Assembly: GCF_017562075.2 (NCBI RefSeq)
Contig: NC_054083.1
Span: forward strand, 52,094,442-52,158,441
Reading direction: 5' to 3'
Source of the DNA: Anopheles merus
Taxonomy: Eukaryota > Arthropoda > Insecta > Diptera > Culicidae
DNA length: 64,000 nucleotides
The notes below the pieces were generated by a model. That model ran no database searches. It saw only the letters and a list, made by a program, of their open reading frames with translations, and was not told where the DNA came from. Shown here piece after piece: positions 1-13,392 of the stretch. Both the position numbers and the translations under genes were made by a program. Positions within the stretch are counted from its first letter, which is position 1. Each line of letters opens with the position of its first letter.

Positions 1-784
1 TAAAAAACACCAGCCCGGAATGCCGGGAAAGCTGAAATGTTGCGATGATGTGCCGGTGACGTACGAAAGGTTCCTTTTTTGTTGTTGCTTTGTCTGTCGA
101 CAGTGGTGTGCGTTATCGTGTGCCAGCTCACCATGGAAACTCATCGGCGTTGCCGTACCCGTGTGCGGTAGTGTTTGTGTGTGTCACCGTTGGAATCGAC
201 CAGGAGCACAGAAGCATAAGGACGATGTGTTGTTGGGTCGTGGCTTTACCAGTTGGAGGGGTTGGAGCCGAAGTTACACTGTTGTTTTGCTTTGGCCTCA
301 CCTGAAGAAAGTATATGTTCATCCCCTCCCCCCCCTCCCATCGCTTCTTGGCAGTGCCGGTAGTGTAAAGGTGCGGTTGAAGTTGAGAAGTTGACGAGTA
401 GTGAGTGACCCACTTGTAGCGAGCGTATGTGACGCACAGCAAAGCAATACAACAACAAAAATCGTTGCTGAGGCAACCGGAATGATTGGATTTCGGTGGT
501 CGATGGTGACTGCATGATTGAGATAGATTTTTCGCTTTTCTCTTTTTGTGCCCACACATTTACTCGTTTCAGCGTACGTCCGCGCAGTACGCAAATGATG
601 CATTTAACAGTGGGCGTAAGTGGAAGCGTTTCAGGAAAATTTGATGGTAAATTAAAAAAGGGTGCAACATCTTTTTTAAATATTTCACTCTGTGAACGAT
701 TAAAACCAAACGGATTAAGAGCATGAAATATGTCAATTGTCTTGCTTGGTTTTTATTACGATGTTAGCAGTGCCATACATCAGG

Positions 785-862
785 TGGTATCTTAGCGTCG
801 TGTTAAGCGGCTGGTTTGATACTCTAAAGCACGTGAGTTCAAATCTTAAATCAACTGTGAGG
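785..862 (+). repeat. tRNA-like relic (possible SINE head)
   Basis: A plus-strand segment carries GAGTTCAAATC, close to the Pol III B box (GGTTCGANTCC), about 50 bases after a tRNA D-arm-like segment. The T stem and acceptor stem do not pair well, so it is not a working tRNA gene. It is best read as a decayed tRNA-derived repeat. The A-box match is weak, and chance resemblance is possible. Confidence 0.25.
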
Positions 863-2451
863 CTCTTTTGAAGCAAGACATTTTGGTATTGGAATTACGC
901 TATTTAAAGATATAGCATATTAGTAGCCGTACCACACTTTCTCTTCTCTATGCCAAACACGTATTATGTACTGGGATTATTCAGTCAGAAATGAGTAACT
1001 AACGAAATCCTACCTTTGTATATTATAATCTGACACAGTTGTCACATTGACAGACAAAAGACGGTGTTGTTAGCTTAGCTCTAAGGACAGTTAAAGCCTT
1101 TTTAATTCGCACACCTCTTATGCTGTTTTATGTGTGTCACTGCCGCTTTGAACGATTGAAACAATACCCGGTAGTGGAGATAAAACATACTTCTACCGTG
1201 AGAATCGATTCGAATCTTTCCTACACTGCTCTGCTCCTTATCCATCAAACCTGTGGCCAAACTCGAACGAAAGGCGAAGGCGACAATTTTTTCTGCCAAC
1301 TCTTGCGTCCTCCGTGCTCAATGCGTGAGAGAGCCCGATTTAGCATACATATCACGTTCGATGGTTTCGTTTTTCCTGTTTCTCTGTCCCGAATTACACA
1401 CACCGCCGTACACAGTGTGTCCATCTGGAGGCGCAAGAGTTAACACACACCTTCGGCGCGCTTCCATCTGCCGCGATTGCGTGCTCTATCGTCGATTGTC
1501 TTTCCAGGAGGGCCGCTGCGTTTGAATGTGTCGCCGTGAGCGATCACGAACCGAGTCGAGCTGGTTTCATTTTTTGTTCTTTGCTTGGCTGTTTCTTTTC
1601 AATGTCTTGTTATTTTTTTTTGTCATAGCGCTTCTCATTTCCTGTGCCCGAAATAAATGAAATTCATGTTTTAATTGGCTCGCTGTGCGATATTATTTAA
1701 ACACTAACTCTATCACTGTGCAAAGCACAGCTATCGGCAAAACAAAATTTTGATTGTGTTGTGCAAAAATATTTGCCCTCAAAAAATCATACTGGTCGTC
1801 TTTTTAAGCGCTCTCGTGGTGGTGGTGGTGATGTGTGATGGTGAGCGCCTCTTATGTAGGTTACAAGCGTGAGCCCTTCCTTGTGCGTACGGCTTTTGTT
1901 GGTTTGCGTTTTCTTTGCGCGGCGTTTCCTCTACCGGGTGGTGGTGCGGGGTGCGTATGTCATTTTTTCGACTTTTTGCCATTTCATCAATTTCGGGTCT
2001 GCCGGTGGGGGAGCCGGCTCTCGGCGGTCGTTTCGAGCCTATCGGGGCACCATCACCAACCATCACGGCCCCGATCATCGCCAACGACTTTGTTGTTGCG
2101 TATTGCGTGCTGCTGCTGCCGTTGCTGCTGCTTTATGCTTGCCCTTCTTCGTTTCCTCCTGCTCGGTGTGCCCTCGATTTTGTGGTGTTGGTGGTGGCCA
2201 CTCTACCACTTGTTAGTGACCCAAATTCCACTGGCTCTCTTGTACGTTGTACCAGACGGAGTTTGTGTGTTTTTCCTCTTCTTCCTTTACAGCCATTTCA
2301 TGTGGCTGTATGCTTCTGTGTGTGTGTGTGTCTGTGTAGGATATTACAACTCACGCATTGGTTGTGTCGGATTTTGGTGGACATACATTTAGCGCTTGCT
2401 TTCCGGCGAAATAGGGAAAGGTATATTTTCGCCCGTCCATTTGATTTTGTC

Positions 2452-2454
<3 letters not shown>

Positions 2455-2482
<28 letters not shown>
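2455..2482. repeat. (TG)14 microsatellite
   Basis: An uninterrupted TG dinucleotide run of 28 bases, followed by GGGG. A shorter imperfect TG run lies about 135 bases upstream, near 2318-2338. Confidence 0.9.
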
Positions 2483-5400
2483 GGGATGAAGAAGCATAAA
2501 AGAGCAAAGCTTATCTCTTGTACAGAGCTGTTGAACATTAACAAACTTTGGCAAAAGTAAACATCAGAAATTGTGCCTCAAAATCACATTCGCCGGCAAA
2601 TGACTTCAAGATGTGTGGAAAGTGAATCGTCTTTGGTTATATGGGTTGGCAACACAGCACAAACAAAAAAAAAAACCCGGCGTCATGAGATGCAGACAAG
2701 CTGAAGCCAATGTTGCGAAACTCCGGCTGAAGAAGGATACACGTACGTGAGCTTGTTAGAGGTCGACGGAAAGTGGTGGTGAAGAAGAAGGCAGGGAGAC
2801 CATTGCCTTCCGACAGCAGCAAGTAAACGCAAGCCATAGTAGACCAGTTCTGTCCTTTTGGCGTGATTGCTTAAGTAGGTCACATAATGAGTGTCGGTAC
2901 GGCTGTGTGTATATACATAGTTGATTGCATGCTTTATCATGTCTCGTGTGTGTGACAAGGTGATGAGGACGAATTAATGAGGGAGGCTGCTTAGCACTAA
3001 CTGTTTAGCGAAGCTTTCTGACCCAATATTGCACAATATTGACCTTGAAATCGATAGGAAGATGTGTTTTAAAGAGTTCAAACACAGACCTCTGGTGTAT
3101 TGCAGGCTTTGATGTTATCACCTATAACCACGGGGCATTGGGCAAGTTATAAGAAGTTAATGTGTTAATAAACGCTACATTAATACAAACGAATGCGTTA
3201 CATGCGTCTCCCATTCTGCGTCACTTATCTTCACTGATGTGATAATGCCATCATTCAGCAACATCCAGACTACCCTCGTCTCGGCCCGTTGCAGAGTGAT
3301 GAAATTGAGCCACGAGACAGCGGGCACAAGTACACATGCCCTCATCATCTCTTCCCTTACTAGCGTCATCACCTGCTGCGTTTCAGAGGTAGATCAGAAC
3401 GAGAGAATGGAAAGAAGGAGAGACTGTATGGAGCATATCAACACAACCTACGCACACACACACACGAACACCAGCAACGTATCAGCAAATGCTGCCAATT
3501 GCAAATGATTGTACGCAGACCGAAATTTGTTGGCAAAACCCAGCGAAACAAGCTCCTTCCACACAAAGCTTCGCGCTTTTATTTGCTCTTTATGCGTGGC
3601 ATGAGTTTTTGCGCTGCGAGCTGTGAGCGATCAATACCAAGGGAGGAGAAGAGGGTCCCGCATCCTCGTAAAATGACTGCTCCCTTCCCACGTCCCCTCG
3701 CAAACTTGCCAAACTGTCTGTGGGGCCTGTGGGTGGTGGTGGGTGGTGTTTTGTAGGACGCCGGGGGAGGCGCTCTTTTTTTTCGGGAGCATCATTTTCA
3801 ATGCCAAAGTAATTGACCCAATTGTTTGCCGATGGCGATATGCTTCGCCAGGGGCTGCCGCTGCCACTGAGCTGTTGCTACCGCTGTTGTCTTTTAGGTG
3901 TGTGTATGTGTGTGTGTGTGGGGGTGAGACAGAGGGTGATAAGCGGTCTGTTGAAGCGGCGTTTAAAGATAAGGGAAGCTCCGACACATTCTAAAGCTTG
4001 AATGCATTTTCTGTGCACAAATACGCTTACAGAGAAGTGAATCTGGGATTCCTCTTCTAGTTTGGGATCAATAAAAAGCCCTATTTGGGAACGATAACCA
4101 CAATAACACTTGTCACAGAAACATCTAACGAAGACGATTTCCTTCGGTCTTGAGGATTGGTTCTGCTGTGGGCCTAGATTCTTTTTAACTTGTAAGTAGC
4201 ATCGCATTGTTGTGGTTATTTGACTACCACGATTGTACTTTGTATGCGCCTTTTTGCCTTCTTTTTTTCAATGCTTCTGTACAAGCTTCATTCATTCAGC
4301 TACAAGGAAATGGCTGATTGCGAATAAAAAGCTTCTCCCTTGGGGCTCTAGCTTCCACATTTTCCCTGGAGGTGTGCCGTTTTTTTTGTTGCTGCTGTTC
4401 TGTTTAAGGGCCGTCGTAGTTTTCTGCTCCGTTTGTGGAAAGCTGCACTTTCTTCCTGTGTGTTGTGGGCAACAGAGAAGCAAAGAAGCACAACATCCGG
4501 AATGCTTTAGTGTTTGGTTTGGTTTGTGTGTGTTTGCATCGCTATGGGATTGCATCGCGAATAGTAGAAACCTTGGCAATGGGTCGGTATATGGGAAGGA
4601 AGGAATAAAAATCCCGAACCACAACACTGGCAAGTGGTATTTCCATCATCAATCAAATGATACGCGCCAGTAGAGGTTGAGGAGGAAGAACGTCTCCCAA
4701 GGACACACAACCACAGTCCTTGCTGCCACACACAGAGGGGAATCGAACGATTTTCCTCCCTCCCAACACAACGGCAGAACTGCTTTGTGTGCGCTTGCGA
4801 ATAGTAGAGGTGTCTCGTGCTCCATTTACGGTCTAAGATGGTGAGATTTTTTTTTGTCGGTTATTGGTGTGTTTGTGCCCCAAAGGACCTTGTAAGCAAC
4901 AATTTTCTGTACGCGAAAAGAAAGCGCGGTTGTTTGTTCCTCCCCTCGCTTCCCTCGCGCTCGCAAACGTCGTCGGGTGGACGGGGTGGGATAAAGTTTG
5001 TTTTTATGTCCTCGGCCAGGCCACTCCCCTGCTGCCGTTCGTTAGTGCTCCGTGGGAAAGAAGGAAAAGTTTATGCGCCCTGTTCCTCCACCCTCAATGT
5101 TCCTGACACTGCTGAGTTGGTGGAGGAGCTGGGAAGAAGAGAGGGGAAGAGAGGGGCGAGTTTATGGCGGTGCATCGTTTCGGTAGATTGAACTTTTTTT
5201 ACACTTTCATTACTTCCGACATCTTTCGTTTTAGTGTGTGGGAGAAGGGGTATAATATATTCTTTCCGTAGAGAAAGCTCTTCTTGCTCACACAACACAC
5301 TAAAAACGATGCACTGTTTATGATCCTTTTTAAGGGGTTATTTAAAATAATGCGCGGTGTGCTGCTGTTGTCCTTGGGATGTTTTTTATTTGTTTTTGAA

Positions 5401-8400
5401 AAGCTAACACTTCTTCTCTTCTACACATACTTGGAGTGATGAGAGAGTAGAAGAACACGACGCAGCAGATAAAGATTTCAGAAGTTGCATTCGATATAGT
5501 TGTGGATGTGGTCTCAGGTGAGATTTGATCAGAAGCCCGCAGTGTATGTGATGTGCCTCTTATCGATTGCTCTATCAAGGTCGTCTGGAGTGGACGCTTT
5601 AATTCGCCCATATGAATCAGTGATCGCAAATCCATGCTCTTCTGATGGAAGAACTTTGTGTGTAAATTGTTGTAATATCGATTGGTGGGTTTCGCTCTGT
5701 TATAAAAATATTTGTTTACTCTCTCAAATACGGATGGTAGATAGGTAAACAAGTGTAAAACTCACTTCGCGTCCCGCCTTATCGTTTCCCCGTGCCTGTT
5801 AGCGTTCAGGTTTTTGTTTCGGTGTGTTTGTGTGGATTAACTTTTCCACGTAATTTCGCTTCGCTTGAATGGCTTCACAATTGTTGCGTCGCCAGCGCGC
5901 ACACCAGCTCGCGGTGTTATGCTGTGTGCTGCGGGGCGCTGTGTTCAAGAGTGAAAGCGCGGTCTGACAAAACACACCTACCTCCCCACCACCGTCTCCT
6001 CGGCATCGTCCTGCGGGGCAGTTTGGCACTACAAACAGCGGTGAAAGCGATACTGCTAGATGTGTATCCTTCCTCTCTTGCGTTGATAATGGGAAATTGT
6101 GAAAAATCATCCATGCTTTCACTGTCAAGTACGCGGGCGGCGTAAAGGTGAGACGGAACACGGAAGGTAGCATGCATCAATCCCTGGAGAGCGACATGTT
6201 CGGGGGAGATTTGAATTTGATGAGGCTGCTGACAAAGATGCTGGAAAATCGGCAATGAAACTCGTCATCCAGAGGCACACCGTGTTGTTGTTTCGGAATG
6301 TGTTTCATTCTTAAAAATAGACCAATTAAGAACCTGCCTTGGGTGGATTACATTTACATATCGTTGATACCATGCTCGGGAATGTAACGTTGACATGTAT
6401 TGTGAAAAGAAAGAGACATGTAAAAATAGATATTGAACGTTTTGGGAGAACTTGTATGTGTGTGTGCGCGTGAGTTTTTAACGAAGACCTGCGGCATGCG
6501 TGCTATGGTCACGTCGTAATTCGCATACTCACCTTTATCGTCTTTCGTAAGGTTTCACTTTCGATTTTTGCCTCCTGCACGCTTCCGCTTCTACCTACCT
6601 CCCTGGCGGGGTTTTATTGCACTTTCAATCGCTTTCTCATTAACGACTTCTTTTTCTCCTTTGTTTGCTGTAAATTGTGTTACCAGCGGCAGCACCACCG
6701 GCAGCACCGGCAGGGATTCCTCTTGCCTGATGACGCGATATAACAGGCTCACTCGAGCCGACGAAAAAGCGACGATCATTATCAATGTTGCCGTTGTTGA
6801 GACAAACGCTCATGATGATGATGATGGTATGTGCTGCTGCAACGCTATTACTTGCGATCATTTACCCTTGATCGGCTACCTGCGCTCGCTGGGGATGAAG
6901 AATGTGCCCACATCCCAACAGGCGGAACGCATTTTCTTCGTCTCCGATCGCTAGAGGACGTACAAACAAAAAAAAAAGAGAAAAGGAAATGCATCACACT
7001 CACTACTGCAGAGGCAGGGGTTCAGGGCCCGTAAACGCTCACTGTGTCGTCGAGTGTGTGATGTTGTTGCGCTGGTTGGTGGCTGGCAGGTTTGGAGTGT
7101 GCGTGAGAATTAACCGCTCGATTGCACTTTCTTACCGCTCTCGTTCACTCTCTCTCTCTTTCTCTAGCTTTGTCTCTTTATTTCCTTCACTCTGCTCTAA
7201 CCGTTTGCTCGTCGACCCAACCTTTAATCAAAGTGCGCAATGGTGTGTGGTGCATTTTCTTCACCGTGCGCGCCAACTCAAGTGGAGCGTCAAGCTTCAG
7301 AGCGCAGTTCGCTTGTGCCTCGTGGTACGATCGCAAAGTGGAGATCATGTGCTTCTTGTGACTTTACGATGATGATGATGTGAGTCAGTCTGTGTGTATG
7401 TGTGTGTATGTGTGTGTGTGCGTGTATTGAATAGCAAAGTCACTCGCGCGGTGAAAGTTTTTCCATCCGTTTTTTTTCTTCTCTCGTTTCACTCAGCTAA
7501 ACGGTAAGAGGAAAGCATAAGCTCAATGTTTTAGAGCGTCTGTTGGAAGGGTTTTGAGTGGTGTTTGACTCATGCTAGCATTTAAAGCATTTTAAAGATT
7601 ATTTGTGCAGTAAAGTTGAGCCCTATGTGGTTCGGATAATTTATAAGGCGATGAACATCTCCCAAAACTGTTCCCATATATCAGTATTATAGCTCTCTGT
7701 GGGGCAGTATCTTGATGCAGCATGATGATGGTTGCATTTCGGCCATCCCGTCGTACCACGCAAAACATCAAATGTGTAATCCCCGTTGTGCACGGGTGAT
7801 CTATTTTTGTGAGGTGAAAATTACAAGCCGCGCTCATATTGCAACAAGATGATCGAAAGAGAGCGAGAGAGAGAGAGATTTAGAGATGCGTAGAGTGACT
7901 GACAGCGATTTAAAGTGAGACGCAACGGAGCAGTTAGAGCGATCCGTGTATGCTCCGCGGGGAAGTTGATGTCTTAAGAAGCGGGCGGACGACGGGTCGG
8001 ACGATAAAATCACATCTGTTGGTGTGGCAGCGTTTGGTTCGTTACGCTGTGAGAACGCTAGAATAAAGACCGGAAAATCAGCACCGTCCGGAAAACATTC
8101 GAAATCACTCAACCTAACCTCACTGGTGTGTTGGAGGGGTGGGTTGGTGGTTGTGTTTGTATTGTACGGTATTAGTTCATGTGCGTTATTGTTTCAGAGC
8201 ACGCCATACACACACACACACAGAGTAAAACACAGGCTAAGGCGAATGAAGTTCTGTCTTGTGCTCAGTATCACAGGAGGTGAGTGACACTTGTGGGTTA
8301 ATGACGCACAGGTTTTACATTGTTGGCGGGCGTCTCGACGAGCTCGACGAAGAACGCACGAGAACATACAAGGGATTTTAGTATAGAGACGGGTAAAACT

Positions 8401-11045
8401 GTACGGGTAAAAAAAAGGACCCACCAACCGATCGTTTAAATGTGTCTCCTCTCTGTGTGTGCGTGCGAGTCATTGATTTTTGGGATGTTTGAGCGGGCGG
8501 AACGACCGAGTTCAAGAACGGTGAACCTGAGATGTCTCTGTATGGTTCTTTGCCTGTTTTTTTTTGTTGCCGCTTCTCTCGTTCTCGCTCGCGACGGCTT
8601 TACTACCTTAACTCTGTCCCGTTTCCCGTGGCAACAACGGTGCGTTCCCGGCCCCGGCAAGATAAGATCCGCATTATGCCTTCGCACCTGAGAACCCATC
8701 GGCTGCAGCCGCCGCCGACCTGCATAGTGACGTATAGGAAGCCATTAATCAAACATATAGACACAACACCACCACAAGATCTTCATTGGCGTTTGCATTT
8801 GCCGTTCGGCTCGCTGCAATAAAACTGGAGTGCGTACTGTGCGCGCGGCTTCAAGGCCATCCTCCAGGTTCAATGGCGCAGTGAATGCTTCACGTCACTA
8901 CCCACATACACACAGGCAAGCATGTGCGCTCGTTGAGCAATTCCTTCCTGAATCGATCTTCCTGAAGCGGGAGGGGAGGGGAGGGGATAGGTTTTGTTTG
9001 TCCTGCTTGTTGACGAAACACACCGACGGACAGAGAGGGGGTCCAATATTTAACACATATTTCTATTAACATTGCCGATCGTTGACAGATCAGCTATGAC
9101 AGTCGTAAGAGGAGTCCGTGAGTCGTTTGATTACAACAAGCGCGCACGCACAAACCCTTTTCACACTCCGATTGTTGTGACAGTTTGACAGGAAGAATGA
9201 GTGATCTTTAGATAGCTAGGAAGGAAGGTTTCAGCTTCGCCTTTTGCTCAAGCAACCACCGACTGTTTTGCAGTGGAAGGGCATGTGTGTCGCTTTTATG
9301 ATGTGCTTTAACATATCTGCAAGCTCATCTACTTGTCCGGATATGGATGGGTCGTTTTTTTTTCTTCTTTCCTCACATTAAAATGCCAAGGACGTCCGCA
9401 CAAGACGCAAGACACACTACTGTGTGTATCCTTTGCACCCGGTCTACCCGGTGTGCGTCGTCCCCTACACAGTATGTTTTATGCGCTTTGGAATTTCCTT
9501 CACCCAAAAGGTCACTCAGAGCTTTTATTCCTTATAACTGCATAAAAATGCAACATTTGTTGTCATTTTTCGAGATGCAATAAAGCAACAAGGTAGAAGA
9601 AATTGTTCTCTATTTAGAATACATTCTTCGCAGGGTCCATATACCTTTACAGTGCTGTAAATGTTAAATGGTAGTGTGTTTCTTACCGGTGCAATTTCGT
9701 TTCGTTCCACCACGCCCTGATAGAGCGAACCAACAACCAACAACCACCACGTGGGGCTAAAGCTCGCGTTCATTCGCGGTCAATGATTCGTGCGAATGGT
9801 GGTTCTACGGGGGCTTTTTTCTTTCTTTTTACTGTCCTTCTTTTCTTTAGCGCTCAGGTTCGGTTGTTCCACCTCTGTACTTCGAACGTTATGAATATTT
9901 ATGTATATATCAAACAATTTCAGTCCATTGCTTCCGCGCCGTTTTCCCGTCCGCCGCCGCCGCCGTGTGTACAGTGATAATCGTAACATTAGGGTTATCA
10001 GTTGCTCAGATGCTTGTAGAATTGCTTCTACCCGATTGCTAGCGCGCTGTGTTTGTGTGGTTATGTTTAATTTACCGTGTATGTGTGTGTGTGCGTTTTT
10101 TTGTTGTAAAGAAACTCCCCATTGAAACAACAATCAATGGGAAGCAATTATGTAACAAGCGTGGCAGTACAAGTTGGCAATACATTTGCTCTTGCTTGCT
10201 GCTGTGTGGCGGTGTATGATGTTGTGCATCGTTTGCCACTGGTTGATTACGCTGCTGATCGTCGTCTTATCTACGGGCAACCGTCGTCGATTCGTCATAC
10301 TAGTACGAGTGCTTTATCAGCAAAAGATGTTTATAGCAGTGTGTGCAACTTTGTACCGTTGAGAAACGGGGAAATACTGAACGCCCGATCGGGCATTAGG
10401 AACACTGCGCTTCCTTAAGTTTTTTATCGCAAGGGAGTAAAGAGACATGGTTTGGGATATTGTAGCTGATCTTAAGGGAAACATTTCGGTTGCAATTTTA
10501 GGTAATAAAAACCGAAGAGACACTGCAAGACCAAAACCTTGGAAGGCCATAATTTGTTATGGTCGTTAAAAACCCAAAAATACGGAAAAGTTCTATGTTT
10601 TGTTGTTGTTTGTTAGGGATCTGCGCATCCAATGTGTGTGGTGTAGACCTGCCTGCATGCGGAGTTGCTAATTTAGCTGTGAAAATAGACATATGCCTAG
10701 ATTCCCTTTGACGGGGGAGGTACACGCAGAAGGGCACGAACCTATTTATAAACCCTCCCTCTTTGGGAACACAACTCGGGATGGAAGAGAGTGGTTGATG
10801 ATTGCCAGAACTTGAGAGTGTTCCGCATTGGGATTTTACTTCTTCTTCTGAGTTTTTTGTTGTACCTGAGTGGAGCTCATATGGAGTTTGGAATTTCATA
10901 ACATAATCCTTGAGTAAAAACTATATATCAGGAGGCTTGCAGTGCAATAACTATGTCATTGAACCTGGGGAGCCTTAACCTTTCTCCATGAACGTAGATA
11001 CTTACGTGGCAGCTGGATAGAAGTGGTTAAATTTTGATTATGTAT

Positions 11046-11381
11046 TCATATGGGAATGATACCAATTCTAACAACAACAAGCCCAAACAGTAGTTTAACG
11101 ATTGCGGAAATTAAAGCAACAGCTCCATATAAATGCCTGACCAGCCTTTTAGAACCTGTTCTGACATCGGTTAGCATCGTTAGTGTGGCTATCCCAGCAG
11201 CAGCAGCAGCATCTCGAGGGCACAAGGCGCCATAAACGACGAAAGAGAAGAGGTAAATTATTGGGCCTTGAGCTACCAAGCCCGAAACTTGTAAACTGAA
11301 GCCATCTGCATGTTGTTGTGGACGACCCTGAATAAGTGGGACATCGCTGCTGCTGCTCCAACGAAGAAAAAACGGTTCGAT
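11046..11381 (-). other. Unrecognised minus-strand open frame, two hydrophobic segments
   Basis: The minus strand is open for 112 codons, ending in TGA at 11046-11048. It predicts two hydrophobic, membrane-like segments, one around a GPIIYLFSFVVYGALCP stretch and one near the C terminus ending RIGIIPI. There is no ATG near the beginning; the region before it has pyrimidine-rich sequence and CAG sites that could serve as a splice acceptor. I recognise no family. Frames of this length arise by chance at this base composition, so it may be nothing. Confidence 0.12.
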
Positions 11382-11563
11382 TTATCACTGGCACTCAATT
11401 TTTCCGAGCGGAAGCGTTCTCCATTTTCGTCAGACTCTCAGTGCCCGTTGTTCTCGTTCGGTTTTTTGGGGGAGCAATTTGACGAAACTGCCTGGTGTTG
11501 GAATTCCCGGTCCAACTGGTGGACGCTGATCGTCAGAGAAATCTCTTTGTGTGCGCTACAGCT

Positions 11564-12277
11564 TCAAGATTCCCTCAAATCATTAAATTCCAGCAAGAGG
11601 GATAGAGAGAGAGGCGCCCCTATTGGTTTAGGTACACACGCGGGATTATCCAGAGCTATTCTTGCGGGCTTAAGCGTTTTTTTAATGTGAAAACCCTCCC
11701 TTGAGGTGTTCCGAAAAAAAGCAAAACCAGTCAAGACGACGGCAGGAAAGGGAAGGCGCACACGAACTATCATTGTGTTCTTCGCGATCAAACGATCAAG
11801 CGTGCGCGCGCGCGCGATCTTGACGACGGCGGACGACGTCGATTGGAGTTCATGAACGAGCAACTGTGAACGGGGTTTGAACTGGTTCCGCTGGCAAGCC
11901 ATGAAGGGCCACATGGCTCCCGAAGGAGGGAGGGGATGGGTGCTGGGGGAGGGCATGATTGTGCGCGATCGAGTGATCGAAGACGCGCGTTGCGGCAGCA
12001 ACATCACGCAAACCGGTTTGTCCTTCGACAAGAAAAGATGTTGGAGAGGGTTTTCGGTTTGTATGCTGCTTGGTTCGCCTGACTGTGTTAAGCTTAAACT
12101 TCGTTCGTTAACTTGCTTACATACGGGGGGGTTATACGTGTGTGTGTGTTGGTTTTTTTCTCTTTCGTTGCGTTGTTGTTGCTTCCTGTGTGCGCCTTCA
12201 AACTTTCGAGGTTCCACGCGGTTCGTTGTTTCCAAAAGCGAAGGAAAAGACAGACACCCCGTCCCACACACACACAC
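11564..12277 (-). other. Longest unexplained open frame outside the genes (237 codons)
   Basis: A minus-strand frame open for 237 codons. It reads through a TG microsatellite (giving THTHTY), contains no recognisable domain, and overlaps another 172-codon minus frame at 12094-12612. The residue composition looks like translated non-coding DNA. I list it only because it is the longest frame not explained by the two genes. Confidence 0.08.
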
Positions 12278-12789
12278 ACAGTCGTCCCCCTTAGCGCGGA
12301 AAGGAGAGAGATCCTTGGAAGTTTTGGGATTGTTTGGTGCTCGTAGGACGAAAGAACGGTTTGTGAAGTTAGTTCAATATTTTGTAGCTTATCGTTGATT
12401 AAGCTTGCGCCATTGTGCTGAACCGAATTTAGATAGTGAGTGGCGAGGAGGGATGCCAAATGTTGATTTTTCGTTTCGTGCTTCTCCCGACCGACGACGA
12501 CGCGTTGATTCATAATGACGGGAACTTGATGAAACATTTGCTCATTAGAAGGAAAACTTTTGCTTAAAAGTAAATGGGGAATATGATGGGAGAAAGGCTG
12601 GCGCGATACCAAAGGGCGTGTGTGTCTTTAAAAGCGCTGTTTTCGCATCAACCTAAATTGTCTAGACCTTTATTTTGTTTACCATATTGAAATGTTGTGT
12701 TTTTGTCTATAGCAGCTGTAAAAGGGCTTCAATCACATTTCCCTTATTTTAATGTATTTTTGTGGCTCATTTTTACGCACAACAGAATT

Positions 12790-12885
12790 CCTAATGCGGG
12801 AACGCTTGAGATGGGAATAGAACCGCCTACGGACTTGCAGAAGTTAGCGCTTCTGTTCTTACACCAGCGAGATGTTGCAAACGTT
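12790..12885 (-). repeat. tRNA-like relic, minus strand
   Basis: Read on the minus strand, the segment has an A-box-like TGGTGTAAGAA and, about 45 bases later, a B-box-like GGTTCTATTCC. This is the spacing of an internal Pol III promoter. The T stem does not pair fully, so a functional tRNA is unlikely. It is a probable tRNA-derived SINE head or tRNA pseudogene. Confidence 0.35.
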
Positions 12886-13379
12886 TGAAGGTTATTTAGA
12901 ATCTGGTTGATATGAGTTGAATTGGTAGCTTAAACTAAAAAAACACAAATATTTGCGTCCAAAACAACCTTCCTTACCATATCTTTGTACTCCTTTAAAG
13001 TGTACTGAAATGAGCTTGTTTACTGCTCGGCACTGTTTTCGCCTTTCATTGGCGTCATGTGCATTATTACACTCAACGGTCGCGGGGAAGGGGGGTCGCA
13101 CATACACAAAATCGTAGAAATTCTATTACGTCAACGAAACGGCCGTCGGGCCACTTCTCGCGGGGCCTCTTTGCCGAACGGTGTGCTGGGGTCCGGTCAC
13201 TCACTATCAAGCCCGACGCAATTGCACGTACACTTGGAAACACACTCACACACACACGTACTGCTCCCAGCCCTTCCGGCCGTTCCCTTTATCTCTCGCA
13301 CCGAGATTATGGCATTCAACACGGTCAACTGTGGCTGTGTCAAAGCTGTGCTCGGGAGCCGACCGGGCATCATGGTGCC

Positions 13380-13392
13380 CACGTGCCACGTG
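13380..13392. promoter_or_regulatory. Two canonical E-boxes separated by one base
   Basis: The palindrome CACGTG occurs at 13380-13385 and again at 13387-13392 with a single C between them. CACGTG is the core site of Myc/Max, USF and related bHLH factors. Close pairing is uncommon by chance, and the surrounding 13.05-13.45 kb is GC-rich and free of long simple repeats. A regulatory role is an inference only. Confidence 0.35.

Larger units (their letters stand above)
1..7000. other. Non-coding stretch, left part (intron or intergenic)
   Basis: I see no supportable exon here. Open frames are short, differ in every frame, and mostly read through T-rich, TG-rich or C-rich runs. Landmarks are a C-run near 330-340, a tRNA-like relic near 785-860, a (TG)14 run at 2455-2482, and T-runs near 1611, 3778, 4380 and 4850. 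The stretch could be part of a very large first intron of the BCOR homologue or intergenic DNA. Nothing in the sequence alone separates the two. Confidence 0.5.

Noticed and set aside
12094..12612. 172-codon minus-strand frame as a gene
   Set aside because: It crosses a TG microsatellite and homopolymer runs, overlaps another long frame, and shows no domain.
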